Below are positions 12,741 through 26,200 of a stretch of DNA of 64,000 bases, piece by piece; positions within the stretch are counted from its first letter, which is position 1; each line of letters opens with the position of its first letter. The notes beneath the pieces were generated by a model, which made no database searches, was not told where the DNA came from, and worked only from the letters and a program-made list of their open reading frames with translations. Source of the stretch: Hyposmocoma kahamanoa (taxonomy: Eukaryota; Arthropoda; Insecta; Lepidoptera; Cosmopterigidae); NCBI RefSeq assembly GCF_003589595.1, contig NW_020653750.1, positions 1,838,451 through 1,902,450 of the forward strand, written 5' to 3'. Both the position numbers and the translations under genes were made by a program.

Positions 12741-13071
12741 CCCCGTTCACACGGTATTGCACTACAAGTTTTTTTTGCATATAAATCCGAACCGATTAGA
12801 CAGTGGCGCATACATACATATATAATAGAACCGTTCACAAGCCGTGTTCCTATGTTTTCGCAACTGTTACACATAGGAAATGAAACTATGTTTCCGGATT
12901 TAAATCGCGTATATTTGTTTTTTCAAACAAACCAACATTTCGGGCCCTTTACTGGTCCCATGGTCACAGTGGACTCACACGTTGTTTATAGTGCGGAAAA
13001 CGCTCACCACTTATAACGCTTATCGAATACTACAAAAATACGTGCAGTGCAATGCCAATGAAATGGGGGGG
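12741..13071. mobile_element. Element X: MITE with C-run/ATTGCACT ends, inserted in SINE A7
   Basis: Ends CCCCCGTTCACACGGTATTG and (inverted) CCCCCCCATTTCATTGGCAT, both followed by TGCACT-type sequence, form imperfect inverted repeats. The flanks CTACC/TTACC may be a target duplication. X is itself occupied by family B sequence at 12855-12975. No coding capacity. Confidence 0.5.
12855..12975 (+). repeat. Foldback family B copy inside element X
   Basis: Contains ACATAGGAAATGAAACTATG, CGCGTATATTTG and TTTCGGGCCCTTTACTGGTC in the family order, then CCATGGTCACAG. Related copies: 17180, 31172, 31650, 32440, 62530. Confidence 0.7.
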
Positions 13072-14203
13072 TTACCATTCAAAACCGGAGCGCAGTAATG
13101 CTTTTTGGCGGCAGAAATAGGTATAGTGGCAGTACTTGCCTGGACGAGGTCGGAGCCCTATTATTATAAAAACAACGTGTTTTGATAATATAATAAACGC
13201 TAAAAACAATAATATTAGTGAGTTTAGTCGTAATTGTCAATTTTAAATTATGAATAAATTTAGTTTTGCTATGGTATGTACCTACCAGCCTCCAACTACG
13301 AGGTAGGCAAGTTGGGTATGTTGTTTGCATATAAATTATGACTACTTACAAGTAGGCACGCGCGATGCAATGTAGGTCAATCTGTAGGCCAGTTTAAATA
13401 TAAAATCCAAATCGAGCTAAAGGACCATCTTGGTAGGAATGTCGGCGCCTTTACCTACTTTTTGCTTGTAATTGCCACGTTATTTGCCAAAGAGGTACGT
13501 CTGTGTACCTCGTGGAATGTTGCCTCGGGCCGACAAGTTGGCGAGTCGGCGAGTCGGCCACACCTCGGCCAGCCCCACGATGCAGCATCCTTGAAAGGCC
13601 GCATTCCGCCTCTATTTACGGACTAAGTTCTCATTTTCTGCGATTGCATATGAATGAAATAACATACACAATTTTAAATCACGCTGAGGCAACAGGCGGT
13701 TTTGAGTCCAGCCGACTCGAAGGGATTTTTCTTTGTTCAATCTTTGTCTCAATAACAATAACAAAGTAGAGGTATATTTAAAACCGTTCTTAAAATACTG
13801 TACTCTATGTGTACATTTATCTGTAATATATTTTATATCGCCTTTACTTGTTGTGCACAATATTGGATGTTCTGCAAATCCATCGATCGATGTGCAACGA
13901 ATTCCAATTTTGTCGAAATCAAATGCGTTGGAATTATAAATTAGACCACATTATCGTTTTACCATTAAGCGCTAGCAAATTTAAATTAACTAAACCATTT
14001 GGTCACTTCAGAAATGAATCTATTATTTCGTATGTTAATCGTACCGATATAACTAAGAGACTAACAACTACGAGAATATAATCTTAGGTCCCGTGACAAG
14101 ACGTCGGGTTTTGTTTAAAAAACAAATATACTCGAATTTGATTCGAAACAATAGTTTCGTTTGGTTTGGAAAGAAAATATAATGTATATTTTGTTTGTTT
14201 CAG

Positions 14204-17200
14204 AATATCCTGGATAAATTCAATCCAGGAGCGCGGCAGATGATAACCGCTGGTAAAGCCTATCTAAAAGCTTTGCACGGTAAGTGTCGTCCCATCAAAA
14301 TACGTCTGAAAAAACGGAACTAGGAATTGTTAAATTATTTTAATGTTTAATTTAAACAGCAACCATTTAAAATTTGCTTTCGTTATCGTTGCTGCGTTTA
14401 AGGCAAAGATTTTACATTCTACACCCAAGTCTTAGTGAATTTTTGTTTTGCAGTTTCAGGCAAGGTTAGACGTGTCATTTCAAGTGCCATATTGTCAATC
14501 CCCTAAGGGCATAGTAGTCAAGTGACATCTAGGGAACATTAACTATAAAAAAGAAATATAAATGCCCAACCCAGTTTTTCAACATCGTCATCAATTTCTA
14601 TAAACTTCATTCTGGATAGTAGATTTGCTAGTGATCTACATATCGTTAAAACAGATAAAAATTAACGTTTTTATTAAAGAGATAAAAAAAGATATATTAC
14701 GAACATAACAAGAAGTTTAAGAGAACACGGTGAATAAAAAAAAAAATCATATAAAACTAACTACACTGTACCTAATAGCAAAAAATCTAGCTAGCTTAGA
14801 AAATGTGGCGTCATCGAGGAGGTTCAGCAAAAAGTTTTCAGCACTAACATTTGTATAAACCGACACCGACAAAAGCTCTTCTATACCAGATACTTAAAAA
14901 CTTAATTTGTAAAAAATTCCGAGGGAACGGCTCTTTCTTGATTTACAGATCTTTATATATCTTCTATCTGGATGTACTTAGTGCTTTAATTTCTAAGTAA
15001 TGTTTTAATTTAAGAATATTTAGTAGCATTACCTTTCGGTAACAGTGAAAGAAGACGTTCTTATGAAACATGTATGTTGGCAACGGTTCATAAACCTAAG
15101 ATGTGTAAAAATTCGATCCCAATTTTTAAATGACTTGGACGAAACCCGTAAGATAGTGGGACGTCTATTAGGTTAATAGGATGATGATCATGAAATTTAA
15201 AAGTTTAATTAATTAAAGTAACTTAGTTCTCTAAATTTCGTATGATGTGAAGTAAAACTAATTAGGTTAAGCTCAAAGTATAGTCAAAACAAGACTCAAG
15301 AACCATACATAGCACCGCACAAGTTTATTGTTGTTACAGCGGGGAGCATAATACTCTAGATAAGCCGACGGAGACAATTTGGCACAAACTTCGCTTCAGC
15401 TCGCCAGAGATGCATGTAGAATAACCTTAGGTGGGGGTTACATAGCTCACTAGCTGGTTTTCTTAAGGACAATATTGTATTTATATTCAATTAAGCAACA
15501 TTCCTAGCAAAAGTACAATAAGCTAATACGCTCTCAGTAAAAATAGGCTTAGTCTAATTTTAGTTAAACTAATCCCGTCCAAATGTGGAAATTAATAATA
15601 ATCAATTGTTAAATATTAAGGAATATTTTAAATATAAATCTCTTAAAAAGTATCTGGGTATTTACATCATTGACAAAAAGTCATTTTAAATAAATATAAC
15701 CTCGAATTTAAAAAAAAACTTCAAATGTTTCTTTACATAGGTATGCACCATTAATAAATAAACAGTAAATATATTAACAGGATATTTTTTAGTAGTATCT
15801 ATTTTTATATCAAAAAAATAAGTGCGCATTTGACCTCCATTGAGATGGAAAATGTTGAAAAGATACAAGTTGTGGGGTTGCTGCAGACAGAGAATTCCAC
15901 TCGTGCGAATCCTTGAAATATCCGCAAAACAGAGGTGGTCTATTTTACCTAGATTTCGTTTTATTTCATTTTTCTATTTATAAGATAATAAAAACAAAGA
16001 CGACAAATTTCATAAATTTCACCTTTCACAGGTATTCAACCTAATTGATTAATTAACGAAGTATAACGCTGAAGTAGCAGTAGAGCTTCTTCTTCTTCTT
16101 CTTCTTCTTCTTCTAGGGAAGTACCGCCACCTTACCTATTTCTGCCACCAAGCAGTAATGTGAGCATTAGTGTGTTCCAGTCTTGAAGGTGCTAACGAAA
16201 TTACAGGCACATGGCACTTATGAATCAGGGTGACGGGCGCAGTGGCAGTGTCACTGAGATTTTTGCGATTCTTTAAATCGCTCTGAGTGGCACTGCAACT
16301 GCTACGGACAGCGCACGACTTTTCGTCCTGTCACTTGGTGCCATAAAAATAGTGAACTGAAGTTGAGCCTAAGCCCGTCCCTGACTAAAACCCTAGACAC
16401 CCTAATGCGTCCCAGTTCTGGAGCCAAACAAGCGCGGAGCACTGAGGTTTTGCATATAGATGCACCCATTTGGCTTACACAGATAAATTAATTGTCTACG
16501 TTTCACTGAGTAGGTATGAGTCACTTGCCTACATTGTTTTATATTTTATAACAAATTAACTTGTCTCCGCTGAACTTGGGATTGAACTTTCAACCACGAT
16601 GATTAAAGTCTAAAGTTGGACAAACGCATCTTCTTGCAAAAAAGAGCTTTTACATAATCGCCGCGCTTACAACGCAAATTCGTTGTCGCAGTGTAACTGC
16701 AAGCTAAATACACAGGGAGTATCTATTACCAAGCTCCTTTATTACATAGTAATATTATTTTTTATGTGGTCATCTGTTTTTTATAGCTAGAATTATAAAA
16801 GACACAAAATTTTTACAGTTATTAAAATCCAATCAATTATACTTAAATTCAGTGGGGGCAATATAACCATAGCCTACCTTATAATCTTCTATAATCGAAG
16901 GAACCTTTTATAAAACACCCCTTTTATAGGATTACATAAAAATCCTTTCATCCTATTGAACTGTCCACAAAAAGGCCAGAAAATTATGAATACCGCTATT
17001 AAATAGCATCAACTTTGTTATTTCATTAAGGTAAAATCTCCTTAACATTTATCAGTATTCTTCAGATTAATATTAAAATATTTTAAAATGCTTTTATGAA
17101 TATTGGGATTTTTTATTAACAATTCTGGTAAAATGTAATTTTGTATATGTTTAAACCTCGTCGCATACAAATGTAAATGGTCACGAAAAAAATTTGGGAT

Positions 17201-20200
17201 ATTACGTACATTTATTTGTTTATTTGAGTCAGCCTTAACCATGGGACCTGTAAAGCGCCTGAAACGTTGGTTTGTTTGAAAAAGCAAATATACCTATGCG
17301 ATTTAGATCTGAAAAAATAGTTTAATTTCCGGTGTGTAACAATCGCTTGATTATATCACTTTTTAATCATCAGGTGCTGCCGCTGCATCTCGCCTGTATG
17401 TGGACGCGGTGGGGAAGCTGGGACGACAAGCTCAGCAAGGCACTTGGGGAGGATGTGCCGATATAGGTAAGCCAGTATCAAAAATGCGTCGTGTAATTTT
17501 TTGCAAAAAAAAATTGAATTCTCGACACAGCGGTCTCATATAAAATAAAAGAAGTACGATATTCAGAAAGTTAATAAGTCTAATTAAACCGCTTACTTAT
17601 TATCGAGACAATCATCCATTCTTACTACAAGTTCATCCAATTACATTTGAAACGTTTATTAGACTTTGAATTCCTTTAAGCTGCCTTTAGATATCTTTAT
17701 TATGGAAATAAGCCGTACCTGCTTTTGATTCCAAAAAAAGTCCAATAAACATTAATCACGTCGCATTTATCTCGGCCTCCTAAGCTGGGTAACGCCTTAT
17801 TTATAGTCAACACAATTCTGGAATAACTAATTCCTTTTGTTTTTTATTAGAAAATTCAACTTATTCATTTGCAGGGACTGCGTTGATGAAGGTCGTTGAA
17901 GTGTATCGAGAAATCCAAGACCAACAGATGAATATCGTAAGTTTTTTTTACCCAACCAATAGATTAATTTGTTTCTATTGTTAAACCTTTTTTTTTATGG
18001 TATCAAGTAACGAACAAGTCGTGCGCATGATGGTAAGCTACATGCTGTCGATAACAGTTGCAGTTGCAGTGCCACTGAGAGCTTCGCAAATATCTGAGGG
18101 GCACAGCCACTGCGTCCGTCACCCTGAGACATAAGTTGACAAGTTCCATGTGCCTGTAATTTCACCAGCACCCTTACCTTTCAAAACCGTAACACAATAA
18201 TGCTGACATTACTGCTTGGCAGCAGAAATAGGTACGGTAGCAGTACTTCCCTGGATGAACTCTTTCACAAGGAGCTCTACTGCTACTAAAACCTTCTACA
18301 AATAATCTGCCACAATATGGTGATTCGATCTGTAGCTGTAGCTCAGTTCGTAGAGGGGTTGGCCAGGTTTGGCACAGACATGTGGAGTAATTTCACAATA
18401 AAATTACATATTTTTTATTTAATTTTTTTTTTAAATACCAACTGACGGGACGAACAAGTCATCCGCCTGGTTTCCACCAGGGTTAGAGTTAATATCATCA
18501 TCAACCCATTTATACGTCCCTATGCTGGGCACGGGTCTCCTTTCAGACGAGGATTTTAGGCCAGAGTCCGCCACGCTGGCCCAATGCGGGTTGGGGACTT
18601 CACACTTTTCCGAGGATTGTGAACCTTCTTAAACGTGCAGGTTTCATCAAGATGTTTTCCTCACCGAGAAGCTAATTGTAAATTTCAAATTAAATTTCGC
18701 ACATAAATTCCGAGAAACTCAGAGGTGCGAGCCCGGATTCGAACCCACGACCCTCTGCTTGAGAGGCAGTAGGTCAAACCATTAGGCTATCACGGCTTTT
18801 ATTTTATAAAGTTAATATAAAGAGTATTAATTTTAATTCTTGGAAGTATCTCCGAAAACAATATTAATGAATCATCATAATTATTTGTTTCAGCTGAAAG
18901 CTTTCTACGTAGATTTGTTGGTGCCCCTGGAAACTAACCTGGAGAAAGATACAAAAGTAGTACAGGTAGGTCAATGCGATTTTTCCTTTTACAATCTTTA
19001 ATCGGGATTATTTCTGTTCTAGGCATTGTTTACTTGTTGTAATGAATTATATAATGTAGTTTATATTGTGTAAATGGCAGTAGTTATCAATTAATTCCTC
19101 TTTAATATGAAATGCAAGAGAAGTCAGGTTTTTTATATTATTAAAAAATTGATCATGAGCTAAAATTATTTTCTAAACATTGACAAATATATGGTATTGT
19201 GTTACAAACTAATTTATAAACTTGCTGGTATGGTTAGATAGCGCTAATCAAAAACAAAATAAAAAAATAGCCGGCACTATCCATATAAATCTGTGCAATA
19301 AGCGCTATATAGTAGATTTGTTTGTTATCACTAGAAATTAGAGTAATTTTGATAAATAGCAGCTTGTCAATGTAAAACAAATTATATATAAAAATAGCTA
19401 TTTGGTACTCGTCGCGCAAATCTGTTGTACCAGTAGGTTTTAAATACACGACTAAGCTGTCTTGTGTCGCGATTAGCATTCCTCTTCACTTATTGGTCCA
19501 TGATAAAGCAAACATAGCACGACCTCCGTGGTCGAGTTTTCATGATGTCGCCATCTCTGAGATTCTGAGTTTGATCTCCGACCGGGTCAATGTATAAAAC
19601 TGTCTTTCTATATTGTCTCGGGTCAGGGTGATTGTGGTACCGCGCCGTTGTTTCCAATTTCCATAACACAAGTGCTATAATTACTTACTTTGAGTCCAAA
19701 GCAATGTTTAAGGTGTTGTCTGATATTTATATAGCAAACGAGAAATTTAAATATCTCATTCACCAGTGTTATAGGAATTTGTATTGAAAAAAAATCTTGT
19801 TAGTAGATGAAAGAAAGAAAATAATATTTATTTGGTCTCTACCAGCAATACAAAGTAAATCTTAATATTAAACATTGAGATCCAAAATGGTCACCACTCA
19901 GCATTTGTCGGGTTGTGCATGCAAAACAACCCAACGCTGATATTCTGTAGTGGCCGAGGAACGGAGTGGACGCCACCGACAATGAATCAACAAAACATAT
20001 CTTAAATTTATAATATCAAAATAAAACTCTTTACAGAGAAAAATATTTACATCTAAATATCTAATATTTATATATACGTAAAATTTTGTATGATATAATA
20101 ATAAATTATGTACATATAGGAATGACTATGTTATAGTAAATATTAAAATTTATAATTAAAATCTATAATGTAAAAGAAATAAAATCTATATCTAATTCTA

Positions 20201-23200
20201 AATCTAGATGAGCGAGAACATATCGCATCTCCTGTGAAACAATGACTAGTTGCAAAATTTACAGAAAATAAATTAAAAGTTTTGTATTTAGAGCTACTGA
20301 GCACATTTGAGGAGCTCTTAAGTGTTATACTATTTCAATACGCATTACGCCCTCTATAGAAAAATGAAGGAATACATAATGCATCTCTGTTTTTCCATAT
20401 CAATTGCATTTTAAAAATGGTTTGGGATCACAATGTTTTGCAGTTAAGTCGGTGTTTTACCGGAGGTGTGATATTTTGATTGGCGATTGTTTATTTTTTC
20501 ACTAGAAAAAGCTTCAGATTCCTTTTAAACTCTTTATTTACCTGTTTTTTTTTTGTAATTTTTCAACCCTTCGAAGTAATTCTCATCAACTCCTCGTCAC
20601 ACTATATAAGTATTAATTTTTGTTTTTATTTGTATCAGTCGGAACAAAAGAGGTTCTTGCAACAGCACAAGCTGCGTTCAGAGAGCTACAGTAAAGCCGC
20701 AGCCACTATCAAGAAACAGAGGAAGAAGAAGCCCAACGCTACTAAAGCTGGTTCTGCTATGGACAAGGAAATGAAAGTACATAAAATACTTATGTTTGCT
20801 ACTAAGATTTTTGTCAAACGAAAATTAATTTCAAGAATTCAAAATACTAGAACTCTCGTTTGAAAGTTTCATATAAGATCACTAAGTAGAAATGTCGATG
20901 GCATCTTTAAGTTTGAGAAAACTTTGTTACTACTCCCACGCGGTCGCAAACACGCTAGCTAAATACGTCTCAAGTTCTCCCGAGCAATCACAAGAGATTG
21001 ACTATTAGCACAAACAGTTTACGACTTAACTTGGGTATATCACTTGTACAACAACTTTACTTATGCTTTGTCAGTCGTATAATACAAGCTCAATGGTGAT
21101 GTACGTTATGGTTTTAGAACATGCAGATTCTGGAAGAGGAGAAAACTAAATTAGATGCGTTTTGCGAGCAAAGCTTGAAGAATGTAAGTTGAAATTGATT
21201 GTTTATGTGGAATTACTACTTGAAAGTTTAATATACTTTTGTTATTACTGGTATCCGTTAATTTATTTACAGGCTATGACCCAAGAACGTCGACGGTACG
21301 GTTTTGTACTTGAAAGGCAGTGCTCACTTGCTAAACATTGGTTAGCTTACCATTCCGCGGGGGCAAACGCATATAACGCAGGCTTGGAAGAGTGGCTTGA
21401 AGTGTCCAGGACAAGGGAATACCTTCCACCCAACGTTGAAGCCATGTTTGTCAGCAGAATGAGGGTAAGAGACGTGTACATATGAACCGATATTGTTTTA
21501 ACAAATCTCGAAGAAAAAAAACATTTCCAAGAGATAAATTGTTCAATACCGTTATCTTGACACAGTGTGTTAGGAGCACAGTGAATTTGATTTTGGAGTA
21601 CAGTCGTTTTTATGACACGTAGAAATCCGGTGAAATATAACGGAGGAAAATACAAGTGAAGAAAAGTGGCAAAAAATTGTCTTTCCGTACAAAATTTTTT
21701 ACTACTTTTCTTCACTTGTCTTTTCTTCGAATATCGAAAGTATTTCGATTTCGGCATATCTCATCTGTTACGAATAATAAGAAGGGCTTTGAATATACTA
21801 AAGGAACATTATAGGGCTATAACGCCGGGCGCATGGTGAAAATTTTGAGACATCTGTTTATAAATAAAATAAATAAATAAAAATCATTTATTTCGGGCAG
21901 CAAAGACCCATAATAGACAAATATAATAAAAATAATTATACCAACGTAAAATTGTTTTATTATTCTTCGAAAGGCAACGAGAAATCAGTACGCGCTAGTG
22001 AAAAGAGTCCATGTAGACAAAAAATCGAATAAGAAGAAACTACTGATCTTGTTTTGTGTTACTCCCTTTTTAGTTGTTTTCTTCATTGCTTAAGGTATGT
22101 CCCCAAAAGGTTTTCGAAACTTTCATCTGGTTCTGTCTTCGGCCTCTCTCAGGACAGTTATTATAGGGACGCCAGTGAGGGCGGTCACTTGTTCACTCCA
22201 TCGACTATGTGATCGACCGCGGAATGTCTTTCCCTCCACCTTACCAACCAGAACCTGTTTGTCAAGGTTGTCTGGTTGTCACCGAGTAATAATGAAATGT
22301 TTTGTGTTATTCAACAGCAAGTTTCTTTCTGGGCCGATGAAGATGTGTATGCGAGTCCTCGAATGGGAGACGACGATGACCGAGCTTCAGTTGGTTCAGC
22401 ATTGAGGAAGACACGCTCTGTCGATGCTTCGTGTCTCGATGTGAGGTCAATCGCGGATTTGGGATCGCCTGCACAAGGACTTTCGAGAGCCAAGTCCGAT
22501 TTTAATCTGCAAACTTTGCCATCTGGTGATCAAGGTACACACTTGAAGTGTAATGTAAAAGAAATAATTTGCTAATATTTAACATCAACAAATAAATATA
22601 TAGTATCTATCAAACTATATGATCATGTTTTGGATTTGGTCTACTACCGGAATTAGTTACCCGTATTCGAACAAAGGGAAAAGTGTTCATTCATGTCTGT
22701 AGGTACCGACATATGAATGCATTAGTGTGCTAATGGACGCGGCTTGCGAAGTAATACCAGATATTAAAATTTATGGTAATGCTATGCGCGTAGTAATGGG
22801 TTGTAAGAAACAATGTGTGCAACCGTGCAAAGAGCTACAAGTGCTCGAAACACCCTCTCCCTCCTTATAGGGAGTAATTGGATCTATATAAAAACATGAC
22901 CAGTTTGCAAAATTTTCCAATCTACAATATTTTAATCGTAATGGCCAATGAATTATGGACTTACCTAATCATTACCGTTATTTTCGTAAGAAACAACATT
23001 TCATTATCAGTAATGTAAAACTAAATACTTTATGTATATGCAAGCAGTCTGGCCATTGTGACAGTGGTCCTGACACTTCTATTTCATTTCTCTTTAAGGT
23101 ATTCGGAATAGTATCATAGCTGTTATTTTCTTTGTTTGGTAGTACAAAGAATTGTATAGTTGAACAAGAATGTTTTCGTTTCCTATCAGACAACGAATCT

Positions 23201-26200
23201 CGCACAGCAACCCGTCCAACATCTCTTGCTCCACCCACCTGCACATCCCGAGACCCTCCTTTGGCCCGAGCTCTGTACGCCTACGCAGCAGCCGGTGACA
23301 ATCAGCTCAGCTTCCAACAGGGAGACGTGTTGGCACTGTTAGGAGAGAGGACCAAGGGCTGGCAGTATGGAGAGAACATGCGTACACATCAAGCTGGCTG
23401 GTTCCCTTTGGCTTACACTGAGCCTATTGTTAATGATGATACCACGTATGTTTAACATTATAATATTTATATCAAGTTAATTTGTTATTAAGATTCATTA
23501 AGTAGCTCACAATTCATTGAAATAATGAAGATTATTTCATTAATATCCTTTATTGATTTTTCCTGCCCGTTATAAACCTCGTGTTTTCAGAATTCATCGG
23601 TTTAATTATTGTCATATAAAAGGTTACAAATGTGCAAATAAACATTGGTTGAACGTAAAAAATTTTCTAAAAAAATTTCTCTCACGTTACACCTACTTTT
23701 CCAAGGGGCAATTCTCCGGCCCGCTGGAGCAGCGCCCAGACGCCGAGCGAAGCTCCTCCGCCTGCGCCCTTGACCCATGCGCAAGGATCTAGTACGCCAA
23801 CCGTCCACGCCGGTCACTCGCACCCGCCAACTCGCATCTTCGGAGACACTATCACTGCCCATCACGTAACTAAGGTTAGTTTTCATCTTGTGCAAATAAA
23901 ATTTGACTTTTCTGATGAATAAACTGAATGGAATATATGTACCTACCCATTGTTGTCGTACATTAGAAAAAATGATTGATGACTTTACAAAATATATTTT
24001 TTCATCAAATAAATTTAAGTACCTATTTTTTACACAGTCAATATACATCTATATAAAAAAGTTAATTTATTCGTATCCTCAGGGTCGTCTTGGAAGCGGC
24101 TCTCCAGGTTTACCGCCAACACTGCCAGCTCCATCACCCAGTGCTTTGACCACATCAGCTAGCGCAAACTTTCACTCTTCCACTCCAGCCCCTGCAACTA
24201 CTAGCGCCATAAAGAACTCCACTTCAGCTGCTAGCTTCACTACACACGCTGTTATTGAGACAAGAAGTTTTGGACCACAGACATTGCCTTTACGCTCACA
24301 GGTTTGTATAAGCTTTGCCATTTTTGTTTCTAATAGAAACGCTATTTACGGTTGTTGATTTTTTACATTTTCTAGCAGGTAGCACAAAATAAAGCAGGGC
24401 CAGCTAAAACTGTAGTATCAGCGGTGGGCGCCGTTGGTAACGTGTCACTGCACAGCTCTAATGATTCTGGATTCTCCAATGAACCTCCGCCACAGCCCGA
24501 TGTTGATTACAGCGATGAAGAGGCCCAGAGACTTCGTGTACCTATAAGGTTAATAACTTCTTAATAAATTCTCTCGCTTTTAAATTATTATCGCTACTTT
24601 TTTTCGCTTTTACTATTTTTTTTTTTGTAGAACGCTAGTTATGATTATTTTATTTTTTGTTTTTATAGTAAGTCTGGGCAAGCAGCCAACAATCATAAAG
24701 CCTATCTGCTCAAAACGCAAAGCCTGAAACGACCTCAGAGGCCTGTAAACGCCAATGGTTATTTAACGGACGACCAACAGTTAATGCTACGAAACATGCT
24801 TGACATGGACAAAGACTCCCAAAAAGTCAAAAGAACAAAATCGTTCTGGAAATTCGGACGTACAACATCTGAAGAAATAATGGAAGGCATGTCACTTTGG
24901 CAACATAGAGATATAGTCGATACTGTGCCAGAGTACAAGATGAAACTTTTTACTAAAATTAAAAAGGAATTGAGACCAGCTCCTGAAGTGCCTGAGCTAA
25001 GAAAACCACCAAGCCCCGAAAAATCCCCTCCAGTCGAACCGGTTCAGCCGCGCATTAAAGAAACAATTGATAGAAAAGAGATGAAAGTCCCTAACGGAAT
25101 TAGACAAGCTAGAAGTTTAGGATCCATACAAGCTGAAGACCGCATGGAAAAAGTTAGAAATGGGGGTGACAATTATCCATCGATGAATAAAAAAAGCATG
25201 TCAGAAAAATCCATCGCTGAAGAGAAAAGTGAAGATTTCATACCAAGAAATGAATCAAGACACTCCGATATGACTAATACAAGTACAATAAAAACAAACT
25301 TTGAAAACAGTTTCTACAATGATGAGACTGGTGAAGGTTTTGTGATGAAGACGGTGAAACGAAGAGAGATTTTACAAAGATATGACAATGACAGCAGTTC
25401 TGAAGTCAATTCTGTTGCTTCCAGTACCGATCCTTACGATTGCATCATCGTTGATGACCACATGACACCGAGGAAGCAGCAAGAAATTGAAAGACGTCGC
25501 CAGGCAAGATCGCTTGACGATGATATTAAAAAACGCAAAGAAAATGCGTACATGCCCGAGTTTGAGGAAATAGAGATAACTCCAATAAAGCCCCATGTTC
25601 GTGCCACACTTTCTTCTGAAAAATCTAAGAAGTCCTCTCACGAACGTTCTCCACCCAAAACTATGGAATTTAAAACATTCAAAGACAACTCAAAAGAAAT
25701 TAAAACTTATTCCGCTTCATCGGAGACTCTGAAATATAAAGATAACGAGATCAAAACTGATCGGTATGGTATCCCAACTAAAAGGAATCCGAATGATATC
25801 AGAAATGAAGACTCATATAATGGTGTTGATGAAGGAACTCTTAAATATAAAAAGCGTTCAAGTAAAGAAGAAAAAATTCGGAAGAACAATTATGAAAATG
25901 ACAAAAACCATAAGGAAGAGTATCCACAGGTCGAAATGAGAAACCAAAAGAAGGAAATACGGCCACGTAATGATTATGACAACCGCGAACCACGTATTGA
26001 TTATTCCTTGGATAGACGAAACATAAGGAAGGACTTAACAAATCCAAAGAACAGAGATTTCAAAAACAGAAGCAAACTAAATAAAAGTTATGATGACAGC
26101 TCCTTACAATACAACGGGCGTAGAGAAGAACGTTATTATGAGTCGAATATTTCATACTTCAGCGACCAAGAGCGACGTGTATCGCGATACGATTACGAAA

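Larger units (their letters stand above)
12628..13150 (-). repeat. SINE-like family A split by element X (A7)
   Basis: A's 3' part is at 12628-12740 and its 5' part resumes at 13072 (TTACCATTCAAAACCGGAG) to 13150. The two flank an insertion at 12741-13071. Family A reads CCTTACCCTTCAAAACCGG without interruption elsewhere (e.g. 3755 region, 18173), which defines the junction. Confidence 0.75.

Noticed and set aside
21347..21757. 136-codon frame on the minus strand
   Set aside because: Antisense shadow of IRSp53 exon 7 plus an intronic hairpin.
23602..24048. 148-codon frame on the minus strand
   Set aside because: Antisense shadow of IRSp53 exon 10 and its introns.
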